From a virus: a stretch of 64,000 nucleotides of DNA. The stretch covers positions 1 to 64,000 of the IMG/VR virus record IMGVR_UViG_3300046457_000118, one strand, 5' to 3'. Positions within the stretch are counted from its first letter, which is position 1, and each line of letters begins with the position of its first letter. The notes under the pieces were generated by a model. It did not search any database, was not told the origin of the DNA, and saw nothing but the letters and a program-made list of their open reading frames with translations. Made by a program: the position numbers and the translations under genes. Below are positions 48,150 through 57,047 of the stretch, in pieces.

Positions 48150-50075
48150 ATGCCAGCAGCAGCCCATCTACCCACCCCCCTGCAAGAATTCGTCCACAAG
48201 AGCCGCTACGCCCGCTGGCGTAAAGACCTTGGCCGTCGTGAGACGTGGCCTGAAACGGTCCGTCGCTACGTGGACTACTTCTCCAACAAGTTCCCCCACT
48301 ACCCCACCGAGCGTGTCTACAACGCGATCCTGAACCTCAAGGTCATGCCGTCCATGCGGGCCTTGATGACGGCAGGACCAGCACTGGAACGCGATCCCAT
48401 GGCAGGCTTCAATTGCTCGTTCGTCGCCATCGACAACGTGCGTGCCTTCGATGAAATCCTGTACATCTCCATGTGCGGTACCGGTGTCGGCTTCTCGGTC
48501 GAACGCCAGTTCGTCTCACAACTGCCGGTCATCGGTGCCAGCATCGTCAACGGCAAGGTGCACATAGCGGACAAGATGGCCAAGACGGATCACACCATCG
48601 TGGTCCGTGACAGCAAAGGTGGCTGGGCATCGGCATTCGCTGAATTGCTCGACTTCCTGTACCGTGGCTTCATCCCAAGCTGGAATGTGTCCAAGGTCCG
48701 TCCTCATGGTGCTCCGCTGAAGACCTTCGGTGGCCGTGCATCCGGTCCGCAACCGCTGGTGGACCTCTTCAACTTCTGTGTTGAAGTGTTCTCCGGTGCC
48801 GTTGGCCGCAAGCTGCAATCCATCGAAGCCCACGATATCGCCTGCAAGATTGCAGACATCGTGGTCGTAGGTGGCGTGCGTCGCTCTGCCCTGATCAGCC
48901 TGTCGAATCTGTCGGATGACCGCATGCGTGGTGCCAAGAACGGTCAGTGGTGGCTCACCGACCCGCACCGTGCACTGGCCAACAACTCGGCGGCATACAC
49001 CGAGCGTCCCGAGATGGAAATGTTCATCAAGGAATGGCTGTCCCTGATCGAATCGAAGTCGGGCGAGCGTGGCATCTTCAACCGCCAAGCGGTCATCAAC
49101 AAGGCACTGGAATCGGGCCGCCGTGACGCTACCAAAGTCATCGGTACCAATCCCTGTGCCGAGATCGCCCTGCGCTCCATGGGCCTGTGCAACCTGTCGG
49201 AAGTGGTCGTCCGCTCCGGTGACTCCATGGAAGACCTCGAAGAGAAGATCGAAATCGCCACCATCATCGGCACCTACCAGTCGATGCTGACGGACTTCCG
49301 CTACGTGCGTCCCGAGTGGAAAGCCAATCAAGAAGAGGAACGCCTGTTGGGTGTCTCGCTGACTGGCATCATGGATCACGAAGTGCTAGCTCACGTCAAC
49401 GGCCGTACGCGTACGTGGCTGCGTCATATGAAACAACATGGGATCAAGGTCAACAAGCAGTGGTCAGAACTGCTTGGCATCAACCAGTCGGTCGCTATCA
49501 CCACCGTCAAGCCATCAGGTACCGTCTCGCAACTGGTGGATTCGGCATCGGGCAAGCACGAGCGTTACGCCAAGTACTACATCCGTACCGTTCGAGCCGA
49601 CAAGAAAGACCCGCTGGCCCAACTCATGACCAAGCAAGGCTTTCCGGTCGAAGATTGCGTGAACAAGCCGGAAACCACATCGATTTTCTCGTTCCCGGTC
49701 AAGGCACCTGCCCACTCGGTATTTCGCAACGACCGTACGGCCATCCAGCAACTGGAACACTACCTGATGTTCCAAGAAGAGTGGTCGGAGCACAACGTGT
49801 CGAACACCATCTATGTGCGTGAGCATGAATGGATGGAAGTCGGCAACTGGGTCTACCAGAACTTCGACATGCTGGCCGGTGTCTCGTTCCTGCCGCACTC
49901 GGACCACACCTACCGTCAGGCTCCGTATCAGGAGATTGATGAAGCCACGTACCAAGAACTGCTGGCCAAGATGCCTGAGTTCAACTGGGATGAACTGACC
50001 AAGTTCGAGAAGGATGACACCTCGGTCAAGGTGCGTGAACTGGCTTGCACGGCAGGTGTGTGCGAGATGTTGTGA
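48150..50075 (+). CDS. nrdJ: Adenosylcobalamin-dependent ribonucleotide reductase (class II)
   Basis: 641 residues. Active-site motifs: NCSFV (Cys89), GTGVGFSVE (about 110-118), NPCAE (334-338) with GLCNLSEV (Cys347), and C-terminal redox pair CTAGVC (Cys633/Cys638). Fits the monomeric B12-dependent triphosphate reductase type, which makes dNTPs without oxygen or a second subunit. AAAGG lies 12 bases before the ATG, rather far. Supplies nucleotides with the dUTPase at 8339. Dependence on host cobalamin is implied. Roseophage relatives of N4 are known to carry class II enzymes. Confidence 0.92.
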   Translation: MPAAAHLPTPLQEFVHKSRYARWRKDLGRRETWPETVRRYVDYFSNKFPHYPTERVYNAILNLKVMPSMRALMTAGPALERDPMAGFNCSFVAIDNVRAFDEILYISMCGTGVGFSVERQFVSQLPVIGASIVNGKVHIADKMAKTDHTIVVRDSKGGWASAFAELLDFLYRGFIPSWNVSKVRPHGAPLKTFGGRASGPQPLVDLFNFCVEVFSGAVGRKLQSIEAHDIACKIADIVVVGGVRRSALISLSNLSDDRMRGAKNGQWWLTDPHRALANNSAAYTERPEMEMFIKEWLSLIESKSGERGIFNRQAVINKALESGRRDATKVIGTNPCAEIALRSMGLCNLSEVVVRSGDSMEDLEEKIEIATIIGTYQSMLTDFRYVRPEWKANQEEERLLGVSLTGIMDHEVLAHVNGRTRTWLRHMKQHGIKVNKQWSELLGINQSVAITTVKPSGTVSQLVDSASGKHERYAKYYIRTVRADKKDPLAQLMTKQGFPVEDCVNKPETTSIFSFPVKAPAHSVFRNDRTAIQQLEHYLMFQEEWSEHNVSNTIYVREHEWMEVGNWVYQNFDMLAGVSFLPHSDHTYRQAPYQEIDEATYQELLAKMPEFNWDELTKFEKDDTSVKVRELACTAGVCEML

Positions 50076-50078
50076 AAG

Positions 50079-50157
50079 CTTGACTGGCCTGAAGTCAAGT
50101 TCGGGCCAGTGAATCTGTGGAGTCTTCCACGGTAATCACAGGGCACTTCGGTGCCCT
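50079..50157 (+). other. Hairpin cluster with alternative pairings after nrdJ
   Basis: CTTGACT-7-AGTCAAG (50079-50099) and ACTGGCC...GGCCAGT (50083-50110) share bases and exclude each other. They are followed by GTGGA-GTCT-TCCAC (50117-50130) and AGGGCAC-TTCG-GTGCCCT (50140-50157). It resembles an attenuator-like switch between nrdJ and the next gene, or a staged terminator. No T-run. Confidence 0.55.
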
Positions 50158-50179
50158 ACTTCCCCTCCCAAGGAATCCC

Positions 50180-50704
50180 ATGAACGACCGAGACAACCAT
50201 CAAAGCACAACAGTCCACTGCTCCGTTCCAGGCTGCTATAGCCCTCCCGTCTTCGCTGGCTTGTGCAACCTGCACTCGACCCGAGGAATTCACCAGACCG
50301 TGGATCAGCGAAAGGCAGAGGACCGCCGTGGCAATCGCCCCGAAATCGCTACTGACATCCCGGCAGGCACTACAGCAACCGCCAGTAATCCGGGATTTGC
50401 GATTGATGCTGCCACTATCTACAAATCCGATCTCAATACCACCAGTGCCATCGGCCATGACCGTCGTGGTACCGACGCCAAGATGTCGGAGAAGTACCCC
50501 AAATACTACAAGGACATCCCGGCAGGCGTTGATTCGCTCGACATCTACGCCGTGTGCCTCATGTTCAATGTGAACGATGCTGCCCTGTCGCATGCACTGA
50601 AAAAGATCATGCTGCCCGGTGTCCGTACTGGCAACAAGACCCGCCGTGACGACATCAAGGAAGCGCGTGACACGCTGAACCGTTGGCTTGAACTGCACAA
50701 GTGA
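50180..50704 (+). CDS. Small zinc-finger-like protein
   Basis: 174 residues from ATG 50180 (CAAGGAA upstream). N-terminal CSVPGCYSPPVFAGLCNLH is a compact C-x4-C...C-x2-H metal knuckle. The middle is disordered. C-terminal 60 residues (KYYKDIPAGVDSLDIYAVCLMFNVNDAALSHALKKIM, DIKEARDTLNRWLEL) are a small helical domain that recurs in phage replication regions. Possibly a DNA-binding replication accessory. Function not known. Confidence 0.65.
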   Translation: MNDRDNHQSTTVHCSVPGCYSPPVFAGLCNLHSTRGIHQTVDQRKAEDRRGNRPEIATDIPAGTTATASNPGFAIDAATIYKSDLNTTSAIGHDRRGTDAKMSEKYPKYYKDIPAGVDSLDIYAVCLMFNVNDAALSHALKKIMLPGVRTGNKTRRDDIKEARDTLNRWLELHK

Positions 50705-50710
50705 TCGTCA

Positions 50711-50727
50711 GGGGCACTCCGTGCCCT
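50711..50727 (+). promoter_or_regulatory. Triloop hairpin, TCC loop
   Basis: GGGCAC-TCC-GTGCCC with an outer G-T: 6-bp perfect stem, 3-base loop, 7 bp after a stop and 33 bp before the nuclease start. Same loop as those at 13631, 18047 and 54404. Promoter-like by N4 geometry, or RNA-end element. Confidence 0.4.
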
Positions 50728-50759
50728 TGCGTGAAACCATCAACCAACAGGTGAAGCCA

Positions 50760-51761
50760 ATGAACAAACGCTATGCCAATACGTCCAGTGTCCCGTTGTC
50801 ATTGGCCGTCTTCCTCGCTACCGACAACTACGACTACAACGACGACCCCTATACCATCAGTGCGACCACGCTGCTCAAGCCAACTCGCCAGATCGTGCTG
50901 TCGCAACGGGTACCCGCCAACAGTGTGACACTGGACCTCGTAGCCCAGATGAACACCCGCATGGGTTCGGCTGTGCACGATGCCATTGAACGCTCGTGGA
51001 AGGACAACTACAAGAACGCACTGGAAGCCATTGGCATTCCGAAGTTCGTCATCAACAAGGTCCGCATCAACCCGACCAATGCCGAACTGGCTGCTGATCC
51101 TGACATCATCCCGGTGTACATGGAACAGCGCATGCAACGCAATATCGGCAAGTGGACCGTCAGCGGCAAGTTCGACTTCATCGGTGAAGGCCGGGTGCAG
51201 GACTTCAAGACGGCGACGATCTGGTCTTACATGAATCAGGTCAACGCATGGAAGCAGATGATGCAGGGTTCCCTGTATCGCTGGCTCGATCCGAACAAGA
51301 TCACGCAGGATCAGATGGACATCATTCACATCTTCAAGGATTGGATGCCTGCGATGGTCGCTACCGACCCGAATTATCCGAAGCAACCCTTTGCCGTGCA
51401 GACCTTCAACCTGCTGCCCTACGACGAGACCGACCGATTCGTCAGTGTCAAGCTGGCGGAGATCGAACGCTGCATGGATGCTGACGATGCCGATATCCCT
51501 GACTGCGGTGAGGACGATCTGTGGCGTAGCAAGACGGTCTACAAGTACTATGCCAATGGCTTTGCCGGTGCCAAGAAAAGCTCGAAGAACTTCGAGGACT
51601 TGGCTTCTGCCAACCAGCACATGTACACCGAGAAGGGTGGCAAGGGTGAAGTCGTCACCGTGTATGGCACCGTCAAGGCATGCAACCACTGTGCCGCAGC
51701 CCCCGTCTGTGGCCAGCGTGAACGCCTGATCGCCTCGGGCCACCTGCTCAAGCAGATTTAA
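50760..51761 (+). CDS. PD-(D/E)XK nuclease, RecB/Cas4-like
   Basis: 333 residues from ATG 50760 (ribosome site weak, GGTGAAG). Nuclease motifs: GSAVHDAIE (His73/Glu76), GKFDFI (Asp139), VQDFKT (Asp148-x-Lys150), then Gln/Tyr helix (YMNQVNAWKQMMQGSLYRWL). C-terminal KACNHCAAAPVC (Cys308/311/317) may hold an Fe-S cluster or zinc as in Cas4/AddB-type nucleases, though only three Cys are visible there. Likely DNA end processing in replication/recombination, together with the Sak4-like ATPase and SSB downstream. Confidence 0.85.
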   Translation: MNKRYANTSSVPLSLAVFLATDNYDYNDDPYTISATTLLKPTRQIVLSQRVPANSVTLDLVAQMNTRMGSAVHDAIERSWKDNYKNALEAIGIPKFVINKVRINPTNAELAADPDIIPVYMEQRMQRNIGKWTVSGKFDFIGEGRVQDFKTATIWSYMNQVNAWKQMMQGSLYRWLDPNKITQDQMDIIHIFKDWMPAMVATDPNYPKQPFAVQTFNLLPYDETDRFVSVKLAEIERCMDADDADIPDCGEDDLWRSKTVYKYYANGFAGAKKSSKNFEDLASANQHMYTEKGGKGEVVTVYGTVKACNHCAAAPVCGQRERLIASGHLLKQI

Positions 51762-51781
51762 TCAACCCCTAAAGGAAGACT

Positions 51782-51976
51782 ATGGAAATCGAAAATCTCC
51801 AATCAGCTATTGAAGAAGCTGAACGCTTTGTCAAGAAAGCCAAACAGTTGGAAAAGACATTTGATGCTGGCGGTCGTACCGCTGGCACCATCTACGGCTT
51901 TCCTGCTGAACAAGGTGCAGTCAAGCGTGCCAGCATGGACCTGACTCGTTCGCTGGCAAAGCTCCGTAATCAATAA
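51782..51976 (+). CDS. Small coiled-coil protein
   Basis: 64 residues, AAAGGAAG upstream. Mostly helix (NLQSAIEEAERFVKKAKQLEKTF, KRASMDLTRSLAKLRNQ). Between nuclease and helicase-primase genes. Unknown accessory. Confidence 0.6.
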   Translation: MEIENLQSAIEEAERFVKKAKQLEKTFDAGGRTAGTIYGFPAEQGAVKRASMDLTRSLAKLRNQ

Positions 51977-51985
51977 GGAGTCTCA

Positions 51986-54181
51986 ATGAAACCAATAGAA
52001 GACATGGAGTTTCATCCCATCGCAGAAGAAGTCGTCAAGATTCTCTGCGAGCGGACACAAAACTTCAGCCCCCTGTTCTTCCGGGTTTCGGTCGCCTACT
52101 ACTTTGCCAAGGTAGCCTCCATGATGCGTTGCTCGATTGTGACGCATGATCGTGGTGAGATCCCGGTAAGTTTGTATGCACTGAACCTCGGCACATCCGG
52201 TTCGGGCAAAGGCTTCTCGACCAACATCATGGAAGAACACGTTATCAAGGGCTTCCGTGAACGCTTCTTGAGCGAGACCTTCCCGTATCTGGTCGAACAG
52301 AACCTGCCCCGTCTGGCAGTCGAACGGGCCAACCGCAAGAATGCCAACATGAACAGCAACGGCATCATTGTTGATCCCGATGTCGAACTGGAACGTGTGC
52401 GCAAGGAGTTCAACGAATCGGGCACCATGGTGTTCTCGTTCGACTCCGGTACCACACCGGCAGTCAAGCAGTTGCGTCACTTCCTGTTGATGGCCAATAC
52501 TGGCTCGATCAATCTCGAAATGGACGAGATCGGTTCCAACCTGCTCGGCAATACCGAGGTGTTGACGGCCTTCCTCGAACTGTACGACAAGGGCTTGATC
52601 AAGCCAAAGCTGATCAAGAGTACGTCGGACAACCGACGCAGCGAAGAGATCATCGGCGGTACTCCTACCAACATGCTCTTGTTCGGTACGCCTGCCAAGC
52701 TGCTCGATGGTGGCAAGACAGAGGAAGAACTGTTCTCGATGCTGGAGACGGGCTATGCGCGTCGCTGCTTCTTCGGCTACTCGCGTGCCGGTCACAAGGG
52801 TGCCAAGCGTACGGCCAAGGAGGTCTACGACATGTTGACCAATCCCCAGTCGAACCAGTACATCCTTGGCTTGTCGGATCGTCTGGCACAACTGGCTGAC
52901 ATCTCCAATGCAGACAAGAAGCTGCTCATGACCGAAGAGGTCAGCTTGATCCTGTTGGAGTACAAGCTACTGTGCGAAGAGAAGGCCGAGGAACTGCCTG
53001 AGCATCTGGAAGTGCGCAAGGCTGAAATCAGCCATCGCTACTTCAAGGCGCTGAAGCTGGCCGGTGCCTATGCCTTCATCGACGATTCGCCGGAAGTCAC
53101 CGAGGAACACCTGTACAACGCCATCAAACTGGCCGAGGAATCGGGTGCAGCCTTCGAGAGCATCCTGTCGCGGGACAAGCCTTACGTCAAGCTGGCCAAG
53201 TACTTTGCCACCTGCAAAACTGATGTGACGCATGCTGACCTGATTGCCGATCTGCCCTTCTTCAAGGGTACGGCAAGCCAACGTGCAGAACTGATCGGGC
53301 TGGCCATCGCATGGGGCTACCGGAACAACATCATCATCAAGAAGTCGTTCAATGATGGGATCGAGTTCCTGCGTGGTGAGTCGTTGAAGGAAAGCCATCT
53401 GGACAGCATGATCCTGTCGTACAGCACGGACATCACCACGGACTACCTGAACGTGCGTGGACCATGGGAAGAACTGTACATGCTGACGCAGGCTGATGGT
53501 CACCACTGGCTGTCTCACCACCTGCAAGACGGTGACAAGGGCCAAGGTCACCGGAAGGAAGAGAACTGCCTGCCGGGCTTCAACCTGATCGTGCTGGATG
53601 TGGACGGTGGCGTGTCGCTGGACACGGTACGTCTGCTGATGAAGGACTACAAGTACCTCATCTACACCACCAAGAGCCATGTCCCAGATGATCCGCAACA
53701 GCATTGCTTCCGCCTGATCTTGCCGTCGAACTTCGAGTTGTCGATGACGGCTCCGGAGTACAAGGAGTTCATGGAGAACGTGTATTCATGGCTTCCATTC
53801 AAGATCGATGACCAAACCAATCAGCGTGCACGCAAGTGGCTCTCGTGGAACATGCACTACGAGTACAACGAGGGTCAGGTTTTCGATGTGCTGCCCTTCA
53901 TCCCGAAGACCAGCAAGAACGAGGAACGGAAGAAGCGTCTCGAATCGCAGGCTGACATGGACAACCTGCAACGCTGGGTCATCAACAACACAGGTGATGG
54001 TAACCGCAACAACATGCTGCTTCGTTACGCGATGATCCTGATGGACTCTGGTTTCAACTTCGGTGCCATCGATGACCACGTACGGGCGATGAACGACAAG
54101 CTCCCGGACAAGCTCGATGACAACGAGATCACGGCCACCATCATGAAGACCGTCGCCAACCGCATGACCGCACGACCATAG
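51986..54181 (+). CDS. Helicase-primase fusion (DUF3987-like + AEP primase-like)
   Basis: 731 residues, AAGGAG upstream. N-terminal ATPase: Walker A GTSGSGKG (69-76), Walker B-like INLEMDEIG (about 174-182), GTPTNMLLFGTP (about 225-236), a DUF3987-type helicase arrangement. C-terminal primase-like part about 520-700: LIVLDVDGG with Asp538/Asp540, YLIYTTKSH (about 555), HCFRLILP (His573/Arg576), then ARKWLSWN, the archaeo-eukaryotic primase-like pattern. Most AEP fusions place the primase first; here it is last. N4 gp43 occupies the same position. Provides primers and unwinding at the fork. Confidence 0.85.
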   Translation: MKPIEDMEFHPIAEEVVKILCERTQNFSPLFFRVSVAYYFAKVASMMRCSIVTHDRGEIPVSLYALNLGTSGSGKGFSTNIMEEHVIKGFRERFLSETFPYLVEQNLPRLAVERANRKNANMNSNGIIVDPDVELERVRKEFNESGTMVFSFDSGTTPAVKQLRHFLLMANTGSINLEMDEIGSNLLGNTEVLTAFLELYDKGLIKPKLIKSTSDNRRSEEIIGGTPTNMLLFGTPAKLLDGGKTEEELFSMLETGYARRCFFGYSRAGHKGAKRTAKEVYDMLTNPQSNQYILGLSDRLAQLADISNADKKLLMTEEVSLILLEYKLLCEEKAEELPEHLEVRKAEISHRYFKALKLAGAYAFIDDSPEVTEEHLYNAIKLAEESGAAFESILSRDKPYVKLAKYFATCKTDVTHADLIADLPFFKGTASQRAELIGLAIAWGYRNNIIIKKSFNDGIEFLRGESLKESHLDSMILSYSTDITTDYLNVRGPWEELYMLTQADGHHWLSHHLQDGDKGQGHRKEENCLPGFNLIVLDVDGGVSLDTVRLLMKDYKYLIYTTKSHVPDDPQQHCFRLILPSNFELSMTAPEYKEFMENVYSWLPFKIDDQTNQRARKWLSWNMHYEYNEGQVFDVLPFIPKTSKNEERKKRLESQADMDNLQRWVINNTGDGNRNNMLLRYAMILMDSGFNFGAIDDHVRAMNDKLPDKLDDNEITATIMKTVANRMTARP

Positions 54182-54189
54182 GAGAAACC

Positions 54190-54393
54190 ATGAGTAAAGA
54201 ACTACAACCGCATCAACAACGTGTCGTCGATGAGCAACGTGAACTAGACACGAAGATCGTGGCCCTGCGCACGTTCATCAAAGGCGACATCTTCAACAAG
54301 CTGGATGTGCAAGAACAGACACGACTGGAACTGCAAATCGGCTACATGGAAGGCTACAGCAGCGTCTTGGGCCGTCGTATCGCTGCATTCTAA
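54190..54393 (+). CDS. crAss001_48-related small helical phage protein
   Basis: 67 residues, AGGAGAAACC upstream. LQPHQQRVVDEQRELDTKIVALRTFI and a second helix (QEQTRLELQIGYMEGYSSVLGRRI) are the pattern of a widespread small helical phage family with no assigned function. Lies between primase and recombinase genes. Confidence 0.75.
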   Translation: MSKELQPHQQRVVDEQRELDTKIVALRTFIKGDIFNKLDVQEQTRLELQIGYMEGYSSVLGRRIAAF

Positions 54394-54397
54394 TCAG

Positions 54398-54412
54398 GCA
54401 CCCTCCGGGTGC
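54398..54412 (+). promoter_or_regulatory. Triloop hairpin, TCC loop
   Basis: GCACCC-TCC-GGGTGC: 6-bp perfect stem, 3-base loop, 4 bp after a stop. Followed by a second hairpin ACAGGCC-10-GGCCTGT (54426-54449). The pair separates primase and recombinase genes. Confidence 0.4.
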
Positions 54413-54468
54413 ACATTCGGAAAATACAGGCCGGTGTCTGCTGGCCTGTTCTCAACCAAGGAAACCAA

Positions 54469-55215
54469 ATGAGTGATGATACTCAAGTAACCAGCGTCAA
54501 TGACTTCCTCGTGGCAGTCGTAGGCAAATCCTCGACCGGCAAATCGGCTTCGCTGATGGGCATCGAGAACCCGGAAGGCGTGGCCTATGCCAACTGTGAA
54601 GCGGGCAAGAAGCTGCCCTTCCGCTCGAAGTTCAAGGAAATTACGATCACCGATCCCTTCCAGGTGATCCAACTCCTGCAAGAAGTCGAAGAGATGCCCG
54701 ACATCCATACCGTGGCCATCGACTCGCTGTCGTTCCTGTTGGAGATGTATGTTTCCCTGTACGTGGTCACCAACACGGCCAATGGCATGAAGGCATGGGG
54801 CGAGTTCGCCCAGTTCGTCAAGAACATGTTCCAGCAACACGTTGCCGCATCGACCAAGAACATCATCTTCATCTCGCACACCGCCGACAAGTATAACGAG
54901 TCGGAACTGGTGAGCGAAGTAGCAATGCCGGTGCAGGGTTCGACCAAGAACGTTGGCCTCGAAGCCTACTTCTCGCTGGTCATCGCCACCAAGAAGGTCA
55001 AGATCAAGGAACTGGAGAAGTACAAGAACCCCATGCTGACCATCACCGAGGAAGACCAGATCCTCGGCTACAAGCATGTGTACCAGACCCGCCTTACCAA
55101 AGAGACTTCGAACGAACGTCTCCGTGGTCCGATGGGCATGTGGTCGATCCAAGAGACCTACATCGACAACAACATTCAACACGTCATCAACCGTCTGAGG
55201 GAGTACTACGCCTAA
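54469..55215 (+). CDS. RecA-fold ATPase, Sak4-like recombinase, N4 gp44-like
   Basis: 248 residues from ATG 54469 (CAAGGAAA upstream). Walker A GKSSTGKS (19-26), a Walker B-like VAIDSLSFL (about 80-88), FISHT (about 142), ending in a basic helix. Fits the Sak4 group of single-strand-annealing/RecA-core phage proteins that act with SSB. The SSB gene follows 64 bp later. N4 has the same gene order (gp44 then gp45). Confidence 0.82.
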   Translation: MSDDTQVTSVNDFLVAVVGKSSTGKSASLMGIENPEGVAYANCEAGKKLPFRSKFKEITITDPFQVIQLLQEVEEMPDIHTVAIDSLSFLLEMYVSLYVVTNTANGMKAWGEFAQFVKNMFQQHVAASTKNIIFISHTADKYNESELVSEVAMPVQGSTKNVGLEAYFSLVIATKKVKIKELEKYKNPMLTITEEDQILGYKHVYQTRLTKETSNERLRGPMGMWSIQETYIDNNIQHVINRLREYYA

Positions 55216-55279
55216 CTCTACTTGAGTGCTAGTACCCACTGATATACACTTCTGTCTCCCCAACCCGAAAGGAAATACC

Positions 55280-56035
55280 ATGAGTCTGCTCAAAGGACTG
55301 AAGAAAGACCCGACCCTCGCTGGCGAACGTGACACCGTAGGCGGTGGCAACATCCGTGAATCGGATGTGTACCCGCTGACCGTTTCGATGGCTTACCTGC
55401 AAAAGTCGTCCGGTGGCGCACTCGGCTGCTTCCTGACCTTCAAGGATGCCGATGGCAAGGAAATCAACCAGACCATCTACGTCACCAGTGGTGATGCCAA
55501 GGGCAACAGCAACACGTACACCGACAAGGACGGCAAGGAACACTATCTGCCGGGTTACCTGCAAGTGAATGGCCTGTGCCTGCTGTCCATCGGTCAGGAA
55601 CTGTCTGACCTCGAAGAAGAAGAGAAGACCATCTCGGTCTACGACTTCAACGCCAAAGCCAAGGTCATGAAGAAGATGCCGGTGCTGACCGCCCTGATCG
55701 GTGCCAAGATCAAGGCCGGTATCGTCAAGCAGATCGTCAACAAGAACGTCAAGAGTGACGACGGCGTGTACTACCCGACCACCGACACCCGCGAAGAGAA
55801 CGAGATCAGCAAGTTCTTCCGCGACGACGATGGCCTGACCGTGGCCGAGATCGAAGCCGGTACCACCGAAGCCACGTTCATGGACGACTGGCTGAAGAAG
55901 TTCAAGGGTCAGGTCATCGACAAGACCAACAAGGACGCCAAGGCACCTCCGGCTGGTGGTGCCAAGCCTGCTCCGGGTGGTGCACCGGCTGCGGCCAAGC
56001 CGAAGTCGAGCCTGTTCGGTAAGCCCGCCGCGTAA
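55280..56035 (+). CDS. Single-stranded DNA-binding protein, N4 gp45-like
   Basis: 251 residues from ATG 55280 (AAAGGAAA upstream). Beta-rich OB-like core (YPLTVSMAYLQKSSGGALGCFLTFKDADGKE, YVTSGDAKGN, YLPGYLQVNGLCLLSIG), then a Lys/Pro/Ala-rich flexible tail ending SSLFGKPAA. Similar in size to N4 SSB (265), which also activates late transcription by host RNA polymerase in N4. The tail is closely related to that of the protein at 57048. High third-position G/C implies strong expression. Terminator follows. Confidence 0.82.
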   Translation: MSLLKGLKKDPTLAGERDTVGGGNIRESDVYPLTVSMAYLQKSSGGALGCFLTFKDADGKEINQTIYVTSGDAKGNSNTYTDKDGKEHYLPGYLQVNGLCLLSIGQELSDLEEEEKTISVYDFNAKAKVMKKMPVLTALIGAKIKAGIVKQIVNKNVKSDDGVYYPTTDTREENEISKFFRDDDGLTVAEIEAGTTEATFMDDWLKKFKGQVIDKTNKDAKAPPAGGAKPAPGGAPAAAKPKSSLFGKPAA

Positions 56036-56056
56036 CTGTCTCCTGCGTTGTGCCTT

Positions 56057-56086
56057 GCTGCCCGGTGAAAGCTGGGCAGCTTTTTT
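56057..56086 (+). terminator. Strong terminator after SSB
   Basis: GCTGCCC-10-GGGCAGC followed by TTTTTT. Confidence 0.9.
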
Positions 56087-56103
56087 AATCCCCAAGGAAC
56101 AAA

Positions 56104-56472
56104 ATGACCGATCAAGAAAACAATCTGCCGGATGGCATGGGCATCATGAACAACATCGACCAGATGGCTTTCCTCGTGGCCGAATGGTTCGAGAACGCCC
56201 ACAAGCAGGCCCAGATGGCTTACGAAGTGCCGGATGGTCAGCCGATCACCGTCACCTTCGAGAAGGATGGCAAAGCCGAGGAACTGGTCCTGACCGGTGA
56301 TCTGCTGAAAGGCTTCAAGGCAGGCTGCATCGTCTTGACGAATATCTTCGGCCAACTGCCGTTCGCCCGTGTGCAGGAACCGGCACCACTGCCGGAAGGT
56401 TTTGCGACCTACGAAGAACCGGCACTGAAGCTCGTGGCATCGAACGATGACCAACCTGCGTCGGGCAACTGA
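56104..56472 (+). CDS. Small protein between SSB and resolvase
   Basis: 122 residues, AAGGAA upstream. Helical/beta mix with MAFLVAEWFENAHKQAQMAYEVPDGQPITVTFEKDGKAEELVLTGDLLKGFKAGC. The acidic tail overlaps the resolvase start by 26 bases. Unknown. Coupling suggests a recombination or SSB-related role. Confidence 0.65.
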   Translation: MTDQENNLPDGMGIMNNIDQMAFLVAEWFENAHKQAQMAYEVPDGQPITVTFEKDGKAEELVLTGDLLKGFKAGCIVLTNIFGQLPFARVQEPAPLPEGFATYEEPALKLVASNDDQPASGN

Positions 56473-57037
56473 CCGGTTCGTGGTGGTGGGTTTCGACCCA
56501 TCACTGCGTAACTGGGGCGTGGCCAAGGGTATCTATGTCCCTGCGGAGAAGAAGCTCGTCATCGAATACCTCGATGTGATCCATACCCAGCATGACGACA
56601 GCAAGCAGGTACGTAACAACTCCAAGGACTTGGAGACCGCACAGCAGCTTTGCAAAGGTGCCTGGGAGGCCTCAGAAGGCGCTCAGGCGATCTTTGTGGA
56701 AGTCCCGCATGGAAGCCAGTCCGCAAGGGCAATGGCTTCCTACGGCATCTGTGTAGGCGTTCTGGGAGCATTGCGTACCGCAGGCATCCCGTTCTTCGAG
56801 GTGTCCGAGTCGGAAGTCAAGAAGGCGACTACCGGCAACCGGAAAGCCACGAAGACCGAGACCATCGCATGGGCCATGGCCAAGCACCCCGAAGCTCCTT
56901 GGCCGATGTATTCCCGCAATGGTCAATTGTTGGTGTCCGAAGCCAAGGCTGAACACATGGCTGATGCTATCGGTGCCATCTACGCTGGCCTTGCCAGCAA
57001 ACCGTTTCAACAACTCATCCCCTTCATCACCCCTTAA
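56447..57037 (+). CDS. RuvC-like Holliday-junction resolvase
   Basis: 196 residues. RNase H-fold nuclease with Asp17 in GFDPSLRNWG, Glu85 in FVEVPHG, and His170-x2-Asp173 in AEHMADAIGA, as in RuvC. It lacks a good ribosome site and overlaps the previous gene, so translation is coupled. It would resolve branched replication intermediates before packaging. Confidence 0.88.
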   Translation: MTNLRRATDRFVVVGFDPSLRNWGVAKGIYVPAEKKLVIEYLDVIHTQHDDSKQVRNNSKDLETAQQLCKGAWEASEGAQAIFVEVPHGSQSARAMASYGICVGVLGALRTAGIPFFEVSESEVKKATTGNRKATKTETIAWAMAKHPEAPWPMYSRNGQLLVSEAKAEHMADAIGAIYAGLASKPFQQLIPFITP

Positions 57038-57047
57038 AGGAAGCACC

